Below are positions 52,690 through 61,475 of a DNA stretch of 64,000 bases, in pieces; position 1 is the first letter of the stretch; each line of letters begins with the position of its first letter. The notes beneath the pieces are model-generated. The model was not told the DNA's origin. It made no database searches and was given only the letters and a program-made list of their open reading frames with translations. Source of the DNA: an uncultured Dokdonia sp. (GTDB lineage: Bacteria > Bacteroidota > Bacteroidia > Flavobacteriales > Flavobacteriaceae); contig CANNDF010000002.1 of the NCBI GenBank assembly GCA_947503305.1, forward strand, positions 1 to 64,000, read 5' to 3'. Position numbers and translations under genes: made by a program.

Positions 52690-55536
52690 TCAATGCGCTT
52701 CTAGCCAGTTTTCTCCTAGTCCCACCTCAACATCTAGTGGTACTTTCATCGTAAATGCATTTTCCATTTCAGATTTAATAAGACCCTTTACTTTGTCAAG
52801 TTCATGTCGAGGGACATCAAAAACCAATTCATCATGTACTTGTAGTAGCATTTTTGTTTGATAGTTTCCAGTAGATAGTTTGTCATAAATATTAATCATT
52901 GCAATTTTGATAATATCAGCAGCACTTCCTTGAATAGGGGCATTTACAGCATTACGCTCTGCAGCTCCACGCACTATTGCATTTCCAGAATTGATATTCT
53001 TTAAATAACGGCGTCTGTCTAAAACTGTTTTTACATACCCATTATCCCTAGCAAAATCTACTTGTTCGCTCATATAGTTGCGTAACTTAGGATATGTTTT
53101 ATAATAAGTCTCTATAAGCTCTTTGGCTTCACTGCGCGATAAATCTGTCTGATTGCTTAATCCAAAAGCAGAAACCCCGTATATGATTCCAAAATTTACT
53201 GTCTTTGCATTGCTTCGCTGTTCCCTTGTGACTTCTTCTATAGGAACATTAAATACTTTTGCAGCGGTAGAAGCGTGAATGTCTTCACCATCTTGAAATG
53301 CTTTAATCATTGTCTCTTCCTCACTTAAGGCAGCAATAATACGAAGCTCAATTTGTGAGTAATCGGCAGCTAGTAGTGTATGATTTTTATCTCGGGGAAT
53401 AAATGCTTTCCGTACCTCTCGTCCTCGTTCCGTACGAATAGGAATATTCTGAAGGTTAGGATTATTAGAACTCAAGCGACCGGTAGCAGCAACAGTTTGC
53501 ATATAGTCTGTATGGACACGATGATCTGAGGCTACTTGAGAGGGCAATGCATCTACATACGTAGATTTAAGCTTTGTAAGACCTCTATAATCTAGTATTT
53601 TTTGAATAATAGCATGGTCTTTTGCTAGATAGGATAGTACATCTTCTGCCGTAGAGTATTGACCTGTTTTTGTTTTCTTTGGTTTATCAACAAGTTTCAT
53701 CTTGTCAAAAAGGATTTCTCCAAGTTGTTTGGGAGATCCTATATTAAATTCTTCTCCAGCTTCTGCATAAATTTCTGAAGTCAATCTAGTAATATCTTGG
53801 TCTAGAGTATCGGATAGGTTTTTTAGAAACGCAACATTTAAATTAATGCCCTCTAGCTCCATGGCTGCTAGCACTCTGAGTAATGGAACTTCGATCTCAT
53901 CAAATAATTTACGAGTCCCTGCATCCTTTAATTCTTTAGAAAAATGTTCTTTAAGTTGCCATGTAATATCTGCATCTTCTACGGCATATTCTGTTTGTTT
54001 TTCAAGAGATACATCTCTCATTGAAAGTTGATTTTTCCCTTTTTTACCGATAAGTTCTGTAATAGAAATAGGGGTGTAGTTTAAATAAGTTTCGGCCAGG
54101 ACATCCATATTATGGCGCATATCTGGATTAATGAGATAGTGCGCAAGCATGGTGTCAAAGAGCTTTCCATGCACGTTTAAATTGTATTTTGCCAATACTT
54201 TGATATCATATTTTAAATTTTGGCCTACCTTTTCAATAGTCTCAGATTCAAAAAATGGACGTAATTCTTCTATGATTGTTTGAGCGTCTTCTTTGTTGTC
54301 AGGAAAGGGGATATAAAACCCTTTCCCAGTTTCCCAAGAAAATGCAATCCCAACAAGTTCTGCGATAAGTGGGTCAATACTTGTTGTTTCTGTATCAAAG
54401 CATACAGAAGGTTGTTTCATAAGATTTTTAATAAATAGCTTTCGCGAAAGCGGACTATCTACAAATTGATAAAAATGCGAAGTATCTTTAATGGTCTTTC
54501 TTCCAGATCCAGCTTGCATAGCCTCTGCTGTAACTTCACTATCTCCCCCAAAAAGAGAAAACTGTCCAGCTCCTGCTGCAGGTGGTTTTTTAGCGCTTTT
54601 AGTAGGAGTAGTAGCAGTTTGTGTTATAGTGGATTCTCCAGAAAAAATCTTTATAAATTGCTCTTTTGTACGTCTAAATTCTAACTCGTCAAATACTTTG
54701 CCGACAGCCACAGCATCAGGATCTGATAATTCATAATCTGAGGCATTAAATGTGACATCGCAGTCTAGCATAATTGTAGCGAGTTGTTTAGATAATAGCC
54801 CTAGTTCAGCATTTGCTTCTACTTTTTCTTTCATCTTTCCCTTTAACTCATCGGTGTGAGCTAAGAGTCCTTCCATAGATCCATAGGCAGCAATAAATTT
54901 CTTTGCTGTTTTGTCTCCTACTCCTGGAAGTCCAGGGATATTATCTACACTATCTCCCATCATTCCCAGGTAATCAATTACTTGTTCTGGACGTTCTACT
55001 TCAAATCGTTTTTGAACCTCAGGAATTCCCCATATTTCAATACCATTACCCATACGGGCAGGTTTGTACATAAAGATATTTTCGGATACCAACTGTGCAT
55101 AATCCTTGTCAGGAGTTACCATGTATACTTTAAAACCTTCTTTTTCGGCTTGTTTTGATAAGGTGCCTATGAGGTCATCTGCTTCCACACCTGTACGTTC
55201 TATAATAGGAATGTGCATGGCTTTAAGAATTTGCTGTATATAAGGGACTGCAATTTTTATAGCTTCTGGAGTCTCATCTCTATTTGCTTTATATTCAGGA
55301 AAAACCTCAACACGTGCACTGCTTCCTCCTTTATCAAAGGCAACGGCCAAATGATCTGGTCGTTCTCTTTTTATTACATCGAGTAAAGAATTTGTAAATC
55401 CCATAATAGCAGATACATCCATCCCAGTACTGGTGATTCTTGGGTTTTTAATAAGGGCATAATATCCTCTAAATATCAAGGCAAAGGCATCGAGGAGGAA
55501 AAGTCGTTTTTGTGTATTGTCGTCGGTATTGGTCAC
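52690..55536 (-). CDS. polA: DNA polymerase I
   Basis: The 948-residue protein starts at GTG (MTNTDDNTQKRLFLLDAFALIFRG); no in-frame ATG lies between the preceding stop and this codon. The 5'-3' exonuclease domain (~1-300) has VEADDLIGTLS and GDSVDNIPGLPGVGDKTAKK. The 3'-5' exonuclease has CFDTETTSIDP and YAVEDADITWQLKE, so it looks active. The polymerase domain has LLAADYSQIELR, RSNAKTVNFGIIYG and LLQVHDELVFDVP. A palindrome copy encodes LSRK between the exonuclease domains, and another lies in the 5' leader. Confidence 0.96.
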   Translation of the reverse strand: MTNTDDNTQKRLFLLDAFALIFRGYYALIKNPRITSTGMDVSAIMGFTNSLLDVIKRERPDHLAVAFDKGGSSARVEVFPEYKANRDETPEAIKIAVPYIQQILKAMHIPIIERTGVEADDLIGTLSKQAEKEGFKVYMVTPDKDYAQLVSENIFMYKPARMGNGIEIWGIPEVQKRFEVERPEQVIDYLGMMGDSVDNIPGLPGVGDKTAKKFIAAYGSMEGLLAHTDELKGKMKEKVEANAELGLLSKQLATIMLDCDVTFNASDYELSDPDAVAVGKVFDELEFRRTKEQFIKIFSGESTITQTATTPTKSAKKPPAAGAGQFSLFGGDSEVTAEAMQAGSGRKTIKDTSHFYQFVDSPLSRKLFIKNLMKQPSVCFDTETTSIDPLIAELVGIAFSWETGKGFYIPFPDNKEDAQTIIEELRPFFESETIEKVGQNLKYDIKVLAKYNLNVHGKLFDTMLAHYLINPDMRHNMDVLAETYLNYTPISITELIGKKGKNQLSMRDVSLEKQTEYAVEDADITWQLKEHFSKELKDAGTRKLFDEIEVPLLRVLAAMELEGINLNVAFLKNLSDTLDQDITRLTSEIYAEAGEEFNIGSPKQLGEILFDKMKLVDKPKKTKTGQYSTAEDVLSYLAKDHAIIQKILDYRGLTKLKSTYVDALPSQVASDHRVHTDYMQTVAATGRLSSNNPNLQNIPIRTERGREVRKAFIPRDKNHTLLAADYSQIELRIIAALSEEETMIKAFQDGEDIHASTAAKVFNVPIEEVTREQRSNAKTVNFGIIYGVSAFGLSNQTDLSRSEAKELIETYYKTYPKLRNYMSEQVDFARDNGYVKTVLDRRRYLKNINSGNAIVRGAAERNAVNAPIQGSAADIIKIAMINIYDKLSTGNYQTKMLLQVHDELVFDVPRHELDKVKGLIKSEMENAFTMKVPLDVEVGLGENWLEAH
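54438..54451. repeat. perfect palindrome GCTTTCGCGAAAGC (copy 11, inside polA)
   Basis: It is read in a different frame from the other genic copies, as LSRK (SPLSRKLFIKN), in the linker before the 3'-5' exonuclease core. Confidence 0.95.
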
Positions 55537-55551
55537 TATGGTTGTTTTTAC

Positions 55552-55565
55552 GCTTTCGCGAAAGC
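55552..55565. repeat. perfect palindrome GCTTTCGCGAAAGC (copy 12, polA leader)
   Basis: It ends 15 bases before the polA GTG, between the -7 box and the start codon, so it would be in the 5' untranslated region. Confidence 0.95.
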
Positions 55566-55582
55566 GGAATTTTTAAGTAACC

Positions 55583-55590
55583 CAAATGTA
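55583..55590 (-). promoter_or_regulatory. putative -7 promoter box for polA
   Basis: TACATTTG on the minus strand, 46 bases before the polA start. Confidence 0.5.
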
Positions 55591-55713
55591 AGAAGTTGAA
55601 GGCAGAAAAGGGAGTAGTGTTAATAAGTTGAAAAACTTCGTGAACATTCTTATACCTACGCCTAATAATAATCAAAAAGCTATTTGTATTTTTCGCCATA
55701 CAAACTAAAGACG

Positions 55714-56643
55714 ATGAGACCAATTACTCTTGCTATACATGGAGGTGCCGGAACACTGCTTAAAGGTAATATGACTTCTGAAAAAGAAAAAGCATATAAA
55801 GATGCGCTTGCGCTTGCATTAGAAAAAGGATATGCTATTCTTGAAGAAAATGGTACTGCCGTAGATGCTGTAGAGGTTGCAGTAAAGTCTTTAGAAGATT
55901 CTCCATTATTCAACGCAGGAAAAGGAAGTGTTTTTACAGCAGAAGGAACCCATGAAATGGATGCTGCTATTATGGATGGCAATACATTAAATGCAGGAGC
56001 TGTATCATTAATAACGGGAATTAAAAACCCTGTTTCTTTAGCTAGAGATGTCATGGAGAAAAGTGAGCATGTATTTCTTGCGGGTGATGGTGCTATGCGA
56101 TTTGCAAATGACCAAGGGTTTTCTGTTGAAAGTGAAACCTATTTTCATGATGATTTAAGACATAAGCAATGGCTGGAGATAAAAGATAGTGATCATTTCC
56201 AATTAGATCACAGTGATAAAAAAGATCATAAGTTTGGGACTGTAGGTGCTGTGGCTCTTGACTATCATGGTGATATTGCAGCGGCAACTTCTACTGGGGG
56301 AATGACAAATAAAAAATGGGGTAGAGTAGGAGACAGCCCTATGATAGGTGCTGGGAATTATGCAAATAATATGACATGTGCTGTAAGTTGCACTGGAAGT
56401 GGAGAGTTTTTTATCCGTGGTGTAGTAGCATATGATGTTTCTTGTCTTATGGAATATAAAGGAATGACACTACAGGAAGCTGCCGATGAAGTTATTCAAA
56501 AAAGAGTATTAGCTATAGGAGGTGATGGTGGATTAATTGCTGTAGATATTCATGGTAATATCGCAATGCCTTTTAATACAGAAGGAATGTATAGGGCAAA
56601 AAAAGATTCGTTTGGTACTCAGGAAATAGCTATTTATAAATAG
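55714..56643 (+). CDS. iaaA: isoaspartyl peptidase/L-asparaginase (plant-type, Ntn hydrolase)
   Basis: I start at the ATG giving MRPITLAIHGGAGTLLKG (309 residues); the track start is a TTG. The enzyme self-cleaves and removes beta-aspartyl residues from dipeptides. Motifs are the N-terminal IHGGAG, LFNAGKGSVFTAEGTHEMDAAIMDG, the autocleavage/catalytic site GTVGAVALD, and GDSPMIGAGNYA and GSGEFFIR of the beta subunit. There is no signal peptide, so it is cytosolic. It lies with cyanophycinase and cyanophycin synthetase genes, whose breakdown product beta-Asp-Arg is a known IaaA-type substrate. Confidence 0.92.
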   Translation: MRPITLAIHGGAGTLLKGNMTSEKEKAYKDALALALEKGYAILEENGTAVDAVEVAVKSLEDSPLFNAGKGSVFTAEGTHEMDAAIMDGNTLNAGAVSLITGIKNPVSLARDVMEKSEHVFLAGDGAMRFANDQGFSVESETYFHDDLRHKQWLEIKDSDHFQLDHSDKKDHKFGTVGAVALDYHGDIAAATSTGGMTNKKWGRVGDSPMIGAGNYANNMTCAVSCTGSGEFFIRGVVAYDVSCLMEYKGMTLQEAADEVIQKRVLAIGGDGGLIAVDIHGNIAMPFNTEGMYRAKKDSFGTQEIAIYK

Positions 56644-56648
56644 CAATA

Positions 56649-56978
56649 CTATTTAGGATCTAATGACATCACATAGTCATAACTCTTATTAAGATAAAGA
56701 GCTAATGTATTAAGATCTTCTAACATTCTTTCTGGGATTAACGCATACCCTCTCATAGTTGCTCCATGAGATTTGAATAATGTTGTTTGGTGTTCCTTGA
56801 TAAATTTTTCTTGGTCTTCTTTGGAAAATCGTATTCCTAGTTCGCCATCTTTATTGAGTAAAGAAAACATATATCCATTTGCAGATGTATAGGGTACTGT
56901 TTTTCCTTTCCTTTCAAATCTTGAGCACTTACTAACTAGAGTGTCATAAGTTTTTAATTTTTCTTTCCACATAGTCAT
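56649..56978 (-). CDS. TfoX/Sxy N-terminal-like domain protein
   Basis: The 109-residue protein resembles the TfoX N-terminal domain family: ANGYMFSLLNKDGELGIRFSKED (the MFGG-like sheet), then KSHGATMRGYALIPERMLEDLNTLALYLNKSYDYVM. Only this domain is present; the TfoX C-terminal HhH domain is missing. In Proteobacteria TfoX/Sxy induces competence with CRP, but most single-domain homologues have no known role. It is convergent with iaaA, 5 bases between the stops, and 9 bases behind the SRPBCC gene. Confidence 0.65.
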   Translation of the reverse strand: MTMWKEKLKTYDTLVSKCSRFERKGKTVPYTSANGYMFSLLNKDGELGIRFSKEDQEKFIKEHQTTLFKSHGATMRGYALIPERMLEDLNTLALYLNKSYDYVMSLDPK

Positions 56979-56987
56979 TGAAGTGCG

Positions 56988-57440
56988 TTAAATAGTAGGG
57001 GTATCTTTTTCAGCAAAAGCTTTAAAATTATCTAGCCATTTTTGAGCTTGTTTCTCAAACATTTTAGGAAAAAAGAATGCCATCATTTTGGGTATAAATC
57101 CTCTGAATGCAGTGTATTCTCCATTGGTCTCATAGCGGGTTTGATGATCATTAAGAGCTGTAAAGGTACTTTTTAAAGTATTGTCCATATGCTTATGGTG
57201 GTAATGAGCTTCAAAAGAAACAGGCAGGTGGTTTGCAATGATCGTCTCTGTAAGCTCCATTTCTCCCTTCCCCATTTTGTAATACATTTTTGATATAGTG
57301 CCATCTTTTCCTTCAGTTCCACTTATAAGTTCTTTTCTTAAAAACCCGTCCTGATACTCTTTGAGGTATTTTGGATTTTCAAATAAACTCACGACCCTTT
57401 CTAAGGGTTGGTCAATATCAATACGTCCTTTAAATTTCAT
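56988..57440 (-). CDS. SRPBCC (START/Bet v 1-like) family protein
   Basis: The 150-residue protein shows the helix-grip start (MKFKGRIDIDQPLERVVSLFENPKYLKEYQDGFL). Antiparallel strands follow (GTISKMYYKMGKGEMELTETII, RYETNGEYTAF), and a long amphipathic C-terminal helix (FFPKMFEKQAQKWLDNFKAFAEK) ends it. This fold binds hydrophobic ligands; no substrate can be named. It is probably cotranscribed with the TfoX-like gene that follows 9 bases later. Confidence 0.75.
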   Translation of the reverse strand: MKFKGRIDIDQPLERVVSLFENPKYLKEYQDGFLRKELISGTEGKDGTISKMYYKMGKGEMELTETIIANHLPVSFEAHYHHKHMDNTLKSTFTALNDHQTRYETNGEYTAFRGFIPKMMAFFFPKMFEKQAQKWLDNFKAFAEKDTPTI

Positions 57441-57454
57441 GCTATCTGCTTTAT

Positions 57455-57474
57455 AAAAACTCTGAAAGAGTTTC
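57455..57474. other. short hairpin upstream of the SRPBCC gene
   Basis: AAACTCT-gaa-AGAGTTT lies in the 134-base gap between the SRPBCC start and the cyanophycinase stop. It may end the cyanophycinase transcript; no clear T-run. Confidence 0.35.
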
Positions 57475-57574
57475 TATAAATATACAAGTAATTCAATTTA
57501 TAGTAAAATAGAGATATCTAAACTAGTAGATATACGATAAATCAAACAGCGAGTGCTTAAAAGAAGAGAAGTAG

Positions 57575-58429
57575 CTATACAAAAGGAGCATCAATAGGTA
57601 ATACCTTGATCTTCTTTTTCTTAATATTAAAGCGATCCCCATTTGCAAGTACGTGTGTCTTTAAATTGACAAGCGACATAGGCGTACCTTTCTGAAGGAC
57701 TTTTTCATTATTATGCTTTAATTTTGTAGCATCAAAAAGGATAACCATTCCAGAGCCTATAACTTCAAATGTGTTACAGTCTTTAATGACAAGCCCAGTG
57801 TCTTCGGCAAGACCTACGCCAAAATGTTTTGGATATTTTGCTACAGCTTCTGCGAGCCTTCCAAAACGTCCTCTTTTAATAAAATGCGAGTCTATAATAA
57901 GGTTAGGAATAAAATTCATGCCGTCAGCCATTCCTACCGCACCTTTAATAAAAGACTCTGTACTACTTCCTCCGGTAATCATTTCTTTAGACATACACAT
58001 TGCGCCAGCACTGGTACCAGCGATCACAAGATTATCATTAGTATAACGATCTGAAATAATATCATGAATAGAAGTATTACCTATCTTTCTTGTGATCTTA
58101 GATTGATTTCCACCACTAAACATAAGACAATCGGCTTTTTTTATCAATGCTATATTTTCTGGTAATTCTGAATCTTCCCGTTCTCGTATGTCCATTACAT
58201 GTACATTAGTACACCCCAATTTGTCAAAAGCACTTAAGTAATTTTCACCTACTTCTTCAGGAATACTAGACGCAGTAGGAATTACAATAATCAATGCCTT
58301 AGGACCACCGCTTTCTTTGACAACTCTAGAAAGAATACCATCTTCAACATATTCTAGAGTATATTGTTCGTGTTCCGAATTTCCTTTGTCTTCATTACCT
58401 CCAATAGGTATTAGTATTCCTGTAGCCAT
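57575..58429 (-). CDS. cphB: cyanophycinase
   Basis: I start at the ATG giving MATGILIPIGGNEDKG (284 residues); the track start lies in the promoter. CphB is a serine exopeptidase that cuts cyanophycin (poly-Asp backbone with Arg side groups) into beta-Asp-Arg dipeptides. Visible are the family start IGGNEDK, IVIPTASSIPEEVG, the CLMFSGGNQSKI region, the nucleophile motif AGTSAGAMCMS and the substrate motif DSHFIKRGRFGRLAEAV. There is no signal peptide, so it is the intracellular form. It is divergent from cphA with 100 bases between the two starts. Confidence 0.93.
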   Translation of the reverse strand: MATGILIPIGGNEDKGNSEHEQYTLEYVEDGILSRVVKESGGPKALIIVIPTASSIPEEVGENYLSAFDKLGCTNVHVMDIREREDSELPENIALIKKADCLMFSGGNQSKITRKIGNTSIHDIISDRYTNDNLVIAGTSAGAMCMSKEMITGGSSTESFIKGAVGMADGMNFIPNLIIDSHFIKRGRFGRLAEAVAKYPKHFGVGLAEDTGLVIKDCNTFEVIGSGMVILFDATKLKHNNEKVLQKGTPMSLVNLKTHVLANGDRFNIKKKKIKVLPIDAPFV

Positions 58430-58451
58430 TATTATTGTTTTTAACAGTTTG

Positions 58452-58459
58452 CAAAAATA
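58452..58459 (-). promoter_or_regulatory. putative -7 promoter box for cphB
   Basis: TATTTTTG on the minus strand, 23 bases before the cphB ATG, in the cphB-cphA divergent region. No obvious operator repeat is visible there. Confidence 0.55.
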
Positions 58460-58529
58460 CACCAATTGTTCTATAAAAATGATATATTTATAGGATACGA
58501 ATATTAATTATCAACCTAATCTTCTAAAT

Positions 58530-61166
58530 ATGAAAATAAGAGAAATCAACGCTATGCGTGGACCTAATTATTGGTCAGTGAGACGCCATAAATTAATTGT
58601 AATGGTATTGGATCTAGAAGATATGGAACAACGACCATCAAATAAAATTGATGGGTTCTTGGAGCGTTTAAAAACGATGTTTCCAACGATGTATTCTCAT
58701 CGCTGTTCTGTAGGTGAGCCTGGAGGTTTTTTTCAACGAGTAGAAGAAGGGACATGGATGGGTCATATTATAGAGCATATTGCATTAGAGATTCAAACTC
58801 TAGCAGATATGGATACTGGTTTTGGGAGAACCAGAGATTATGGTGAAGAAGGGGTTTATAATGTTGTGTTCTCTTATATAGAAGAGAGCGTAGGACGTTA
58901 TGCAGCACGTGCTTCAGTACGTATATGTGAGGCACTTATAGAAGGAGAAGATTATGATCTTGAGGATGATATACAAGAAATGCGAGAATTACGAGAACGA
59001 GATAGATTAGGTCCAAGTACAGGCTCTATCGTGGAAGAGGCGGCCAGTAGAGGAATTCCTTGGATACGATTAAATAAATATTCACTCTGTCAATTAGGGT
59101 ATGGTGCAAATCAAAAAAGGATTCAAGCAACAGTAACTAGTGAGACAAGTAGTATAGGTGTAGAACTTGCATGTGATAAAGAGGACACAAAATACTTACT
59201 TGAACAGGCGGAGGTAGAAGTGCCTAGGGGAGATATCATTAGTAAGGAACGTAGCTTAGAAGAAGCCTGTCGCTATGTAGGATATCCACTTGTTATAAAA
59301 CCTATTGATGGAAATCATGGAAGAGGAATTACTGTAGATATTCAAAATTATGAGGATGCGCTTGTAGCATTTCATGCTGCAAAAGAAGTATCAAGAAGAG
59401 TTATTGTAGAGAAATATATTACAGGAGAAGATTACAGATTGCTAGTAATAAATCATACGCTAGTGGCAGCGGCTATTCGTACACCTGCACATGTAATAGG
59501 TGATGGGACTTCGTCAATAAAAGAACTTGTAGATAAAGTCAATGAAGATCCGCGAAGAGGGTTTGGACATGAAAATGTACTTACGATGATTACATTAAAT
59601 GACCTTACTAAAACGATTATTGCTGCTTCGGGATATACTGAAGATTCTGTATTGAAAGAAGGGGAGCGATTGGTTTTAAAAGATACTGCAAACTTAAGCA
59701 CAGGAGGGACTGCAGAAGATGTAACAGATATTGTTCATCCTGCTAATGTCTCTATGGTTGAACGTATTTCTAAAATCATTGATCTTGATATCTGTGGTAT
59801 TGATATTATGACTGATGATATCACAAAGCCTTTGTCAGAAACAGGAGGAGCCGTACTTGAAGTAAATGCTGGCCCTGGTTTTAGAATGCATTTAGCACCT
59901 ACAACAGGATTGCCACGTAATGTAGCAGCGCCAGTTATAGATAAATTATTTCCTATACAAGGAGATACGGGTAGAATCCCTATTGTTGCTATAAGTGGTA
60001 CTAATGGGAAAACAACAACAACTCGATTGATAGCTCATATGGCAAAAATGAGCGGATATAGAGTTGGATATACTACCAGTGATGGAGTATATATTCAAAA
60101 TAGATTATTAATGAAAGGTGATTGTACAGGTCCTGCAAGTGCAGAATTTGTATTAAAAGACCCAACAGTAAACTTTGCGGTATTGGAATCTGCAAGAGGA
60201 GGATTATTAAGAGCTGGATTAGGTTTTAAAAATTGTGATATAGGTATTGTGACCAATGTTGCAGCCGACCATTTAGGTCTTAAAGGAATACATACAATTG
60301 ATCAATTAGCACGAGTAAAAGGTGTAATTCCTGAGACGGTCTTACCAGACGGATATGCTATATTAAATGCAGATGATGATCTGGTATACGATATGCGTAG
60401 GAATATAGATTGTAATCTTGCTTTGTTTTCTATGGACGAAAATAATCCTAGGATTCAGGCATTACAACGTAAAGGAGGAATTACTGCTGTTTTTGAGAAT
60501 GGATATGTGACGATATGTAGAGGAACATGGAAAATGCGGATTATGAAAGTAGAAGACATTCCTCTTACTTATGGAGGTAAAGCTACATTTATGATTCAAA
60601 ATGTACTACCAGCTATTCTCACAGCAAATATCAGAGGGATTAGTATAGAAGATATGAAAGCAGCATTAGAAACATTTATTCCATCTGCCTCTCAAACACC
60701 TGGTCGTTTGAATTTGTTTGAATTTGAGAACTTCACGATCCTTCTTGATTATGCGCATAACCCAGCAGGGATGAGAGCATTGCATAAGTTTACAGAAAAT
60801 CTTGATCACCCCTATAAAGTAGGTATTATTGCAGGGATAGGTGATCGTCGAGTAGAAGACAATAATGAGATGGGAATGATCGCAGCAGAGATGTTTGATG
60901 AAGTAATTATTCGTCAGGATAAACGCCTTAGAGGGAAGACAGAAGAAGAATTAATCAAAATGTTAAATGATGGGATTATGGCAAAAGATCCTAATAAGAA
61001 AACAACTGTAATTCCCTCAGAAAAAGAAGCAATTACATATGCTGTAAATAATGCAAAGAAAGGCTCTCTGATTATCCTATGTAGTGATGTCATTCCAGAT
61101 GCGTTAGATCTAGTAGTAAAGTTCAAAGAACAAGAGGCTAGAGGAGAAGTTGTTTTCTCTCAGTAA
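58530..61166 (+). CDS. cphA: cyanophycin synthetase
   Basis: The 878-residue protein is normal in length for CphA1. The N domain (~1-160) contains GEPGGFFQRVEEGTWMGHIIEHIALEIQ. The ATP-grasp domain that adds Asp shows YPLVIKPIDGNHGRGITVDI and EVNAGPGFRMHLAPTTG. The Mur-ligase-like domain that adds Arg shows the P-loop VAISGTNGKTTTTRLIAHM, LESARGGLLRAGL, VTNVAADHLG and LLDYAHNPAGMRAL. All catalytic segments look intact, so cyanophycin-type polymer synthesis is expected. A terminator follows. Confidence 0.95.
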   Translation: MKIREINAMRGPNYWSVRRHKLIVMVLDLEDMEQRPSNKIDGFLERLKTMFPTMYSHRCSVGEPGGFFQRVEEGTWMGHIIEHIALEIQTLADMDTGFGRTRDYGEEGVYNVVFSYIEESVGRYAARASVRICEALIEGEDYDLEDDIQEMRELRERDRLGPSTGSIVEEAASRGIPWIRLNKYSLCQLGYGANQKRIQATVTSETSSIGVELACDKEDTKYLLEQAEVEVPRGDIISKERSLEEACRYVGYPLVIKPIDGNHGRGITVDIQNYEDALVAFHAAKEVSRRVIVEKYITGEDYRLLVINHTLVAAAIRTPAHVIGDGTSSIKELVDKVNEDPRRGFGHENVLTMITLNDLTKTIIAASGYTEDSVLKEGERLVLKDTANLSTGGTAEDVTDIVHPANVSMVERISKIIDLDICGIDIMTDDITKPLSETGGAVLEVNAGPGFRMHLAPTTGLPRNVAAPVIDKLFPIQGDTGRIPIVAISGTNGKTTTTRLIAHMAKMSGYRVGYTTSDGVYIQNRLLMKGDCTGPASAEFVLKDPTVNFAVLESARGGLLRAGLGFKNCDIGIVTNVAADHLGLKGIHTIDQLARVKGVIPETVLPDGYAILNADDDLVYDMRRNIDCNLALFSMDENNPRIQALQRKGGITAVFENGYVTICRGTWKMRIMKVEDIPLTYGGKATFMIQNVLPAILTANIRGISIEDMKAALETFIPSASQTPGRLNLFEFENFTILLDYAHNPAGMRALHKFTENLDHPYKVGIIAGIGDRRVEDNNEMGMIAAEMFDEVIIRQDKRLRGKTEEELIKMLNDGIMAKDPNKKTTVIPSEKEAITYAVNNAKKGSLIILCSDVIPDALDLVVKFKEQEARGEVVFSQ

Positions 61167-61186
61167 AACATAATAGTACAATACAT

Positions 61187-61217
61187 AAAAAAGTGCACGT
61201 AAAACTGCACTTTTTTT
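61187..61217 (+). terminator. terminator of cphA
   Basis: AAAAAAGTGCA-cgtaaaac-TGCACTTTTTTT, about 20 bases after the cphA stop. Confidence 0.88.
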
Positions 61218-61255
61218 ATTGTATGTCTTTTAAATTAGAGATTAGGAAGAATAAA

Positions 61256-61282
61256 GAAAGCCAAGCAAGATGCTTGGCTTTC
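61256..61282. other. perfect 12-bp hairpin in the cphA-hydrolase gap
   Basis: GAAAGCCAAGCA-aga-TGCTTGGCTTTC is a second hairpin 40 bases after the cphA terminator. It could terminate the minus-strand hydrolase gene or form a small RNA. The other bases of the 309-base gap (61283-61475) hold nothing I recognise. Confidence 0.5.
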
Positions 61283-61475
61283 ACCCCAAATCATAATTGA
61301 TTATTTAAAGTCAATTACAACAGTCTTAAATATTTTTTGCCCGAGAGCGTATGCAAATATAATAGATTTTTACAAAATACTGTATGACAACATATTATTT
61401 TCAATGGATCTACTACAAACTGTATAACGTTTATTCCAGTATGCTAGTATACTAGAATTATAGTTAGTACAAATT

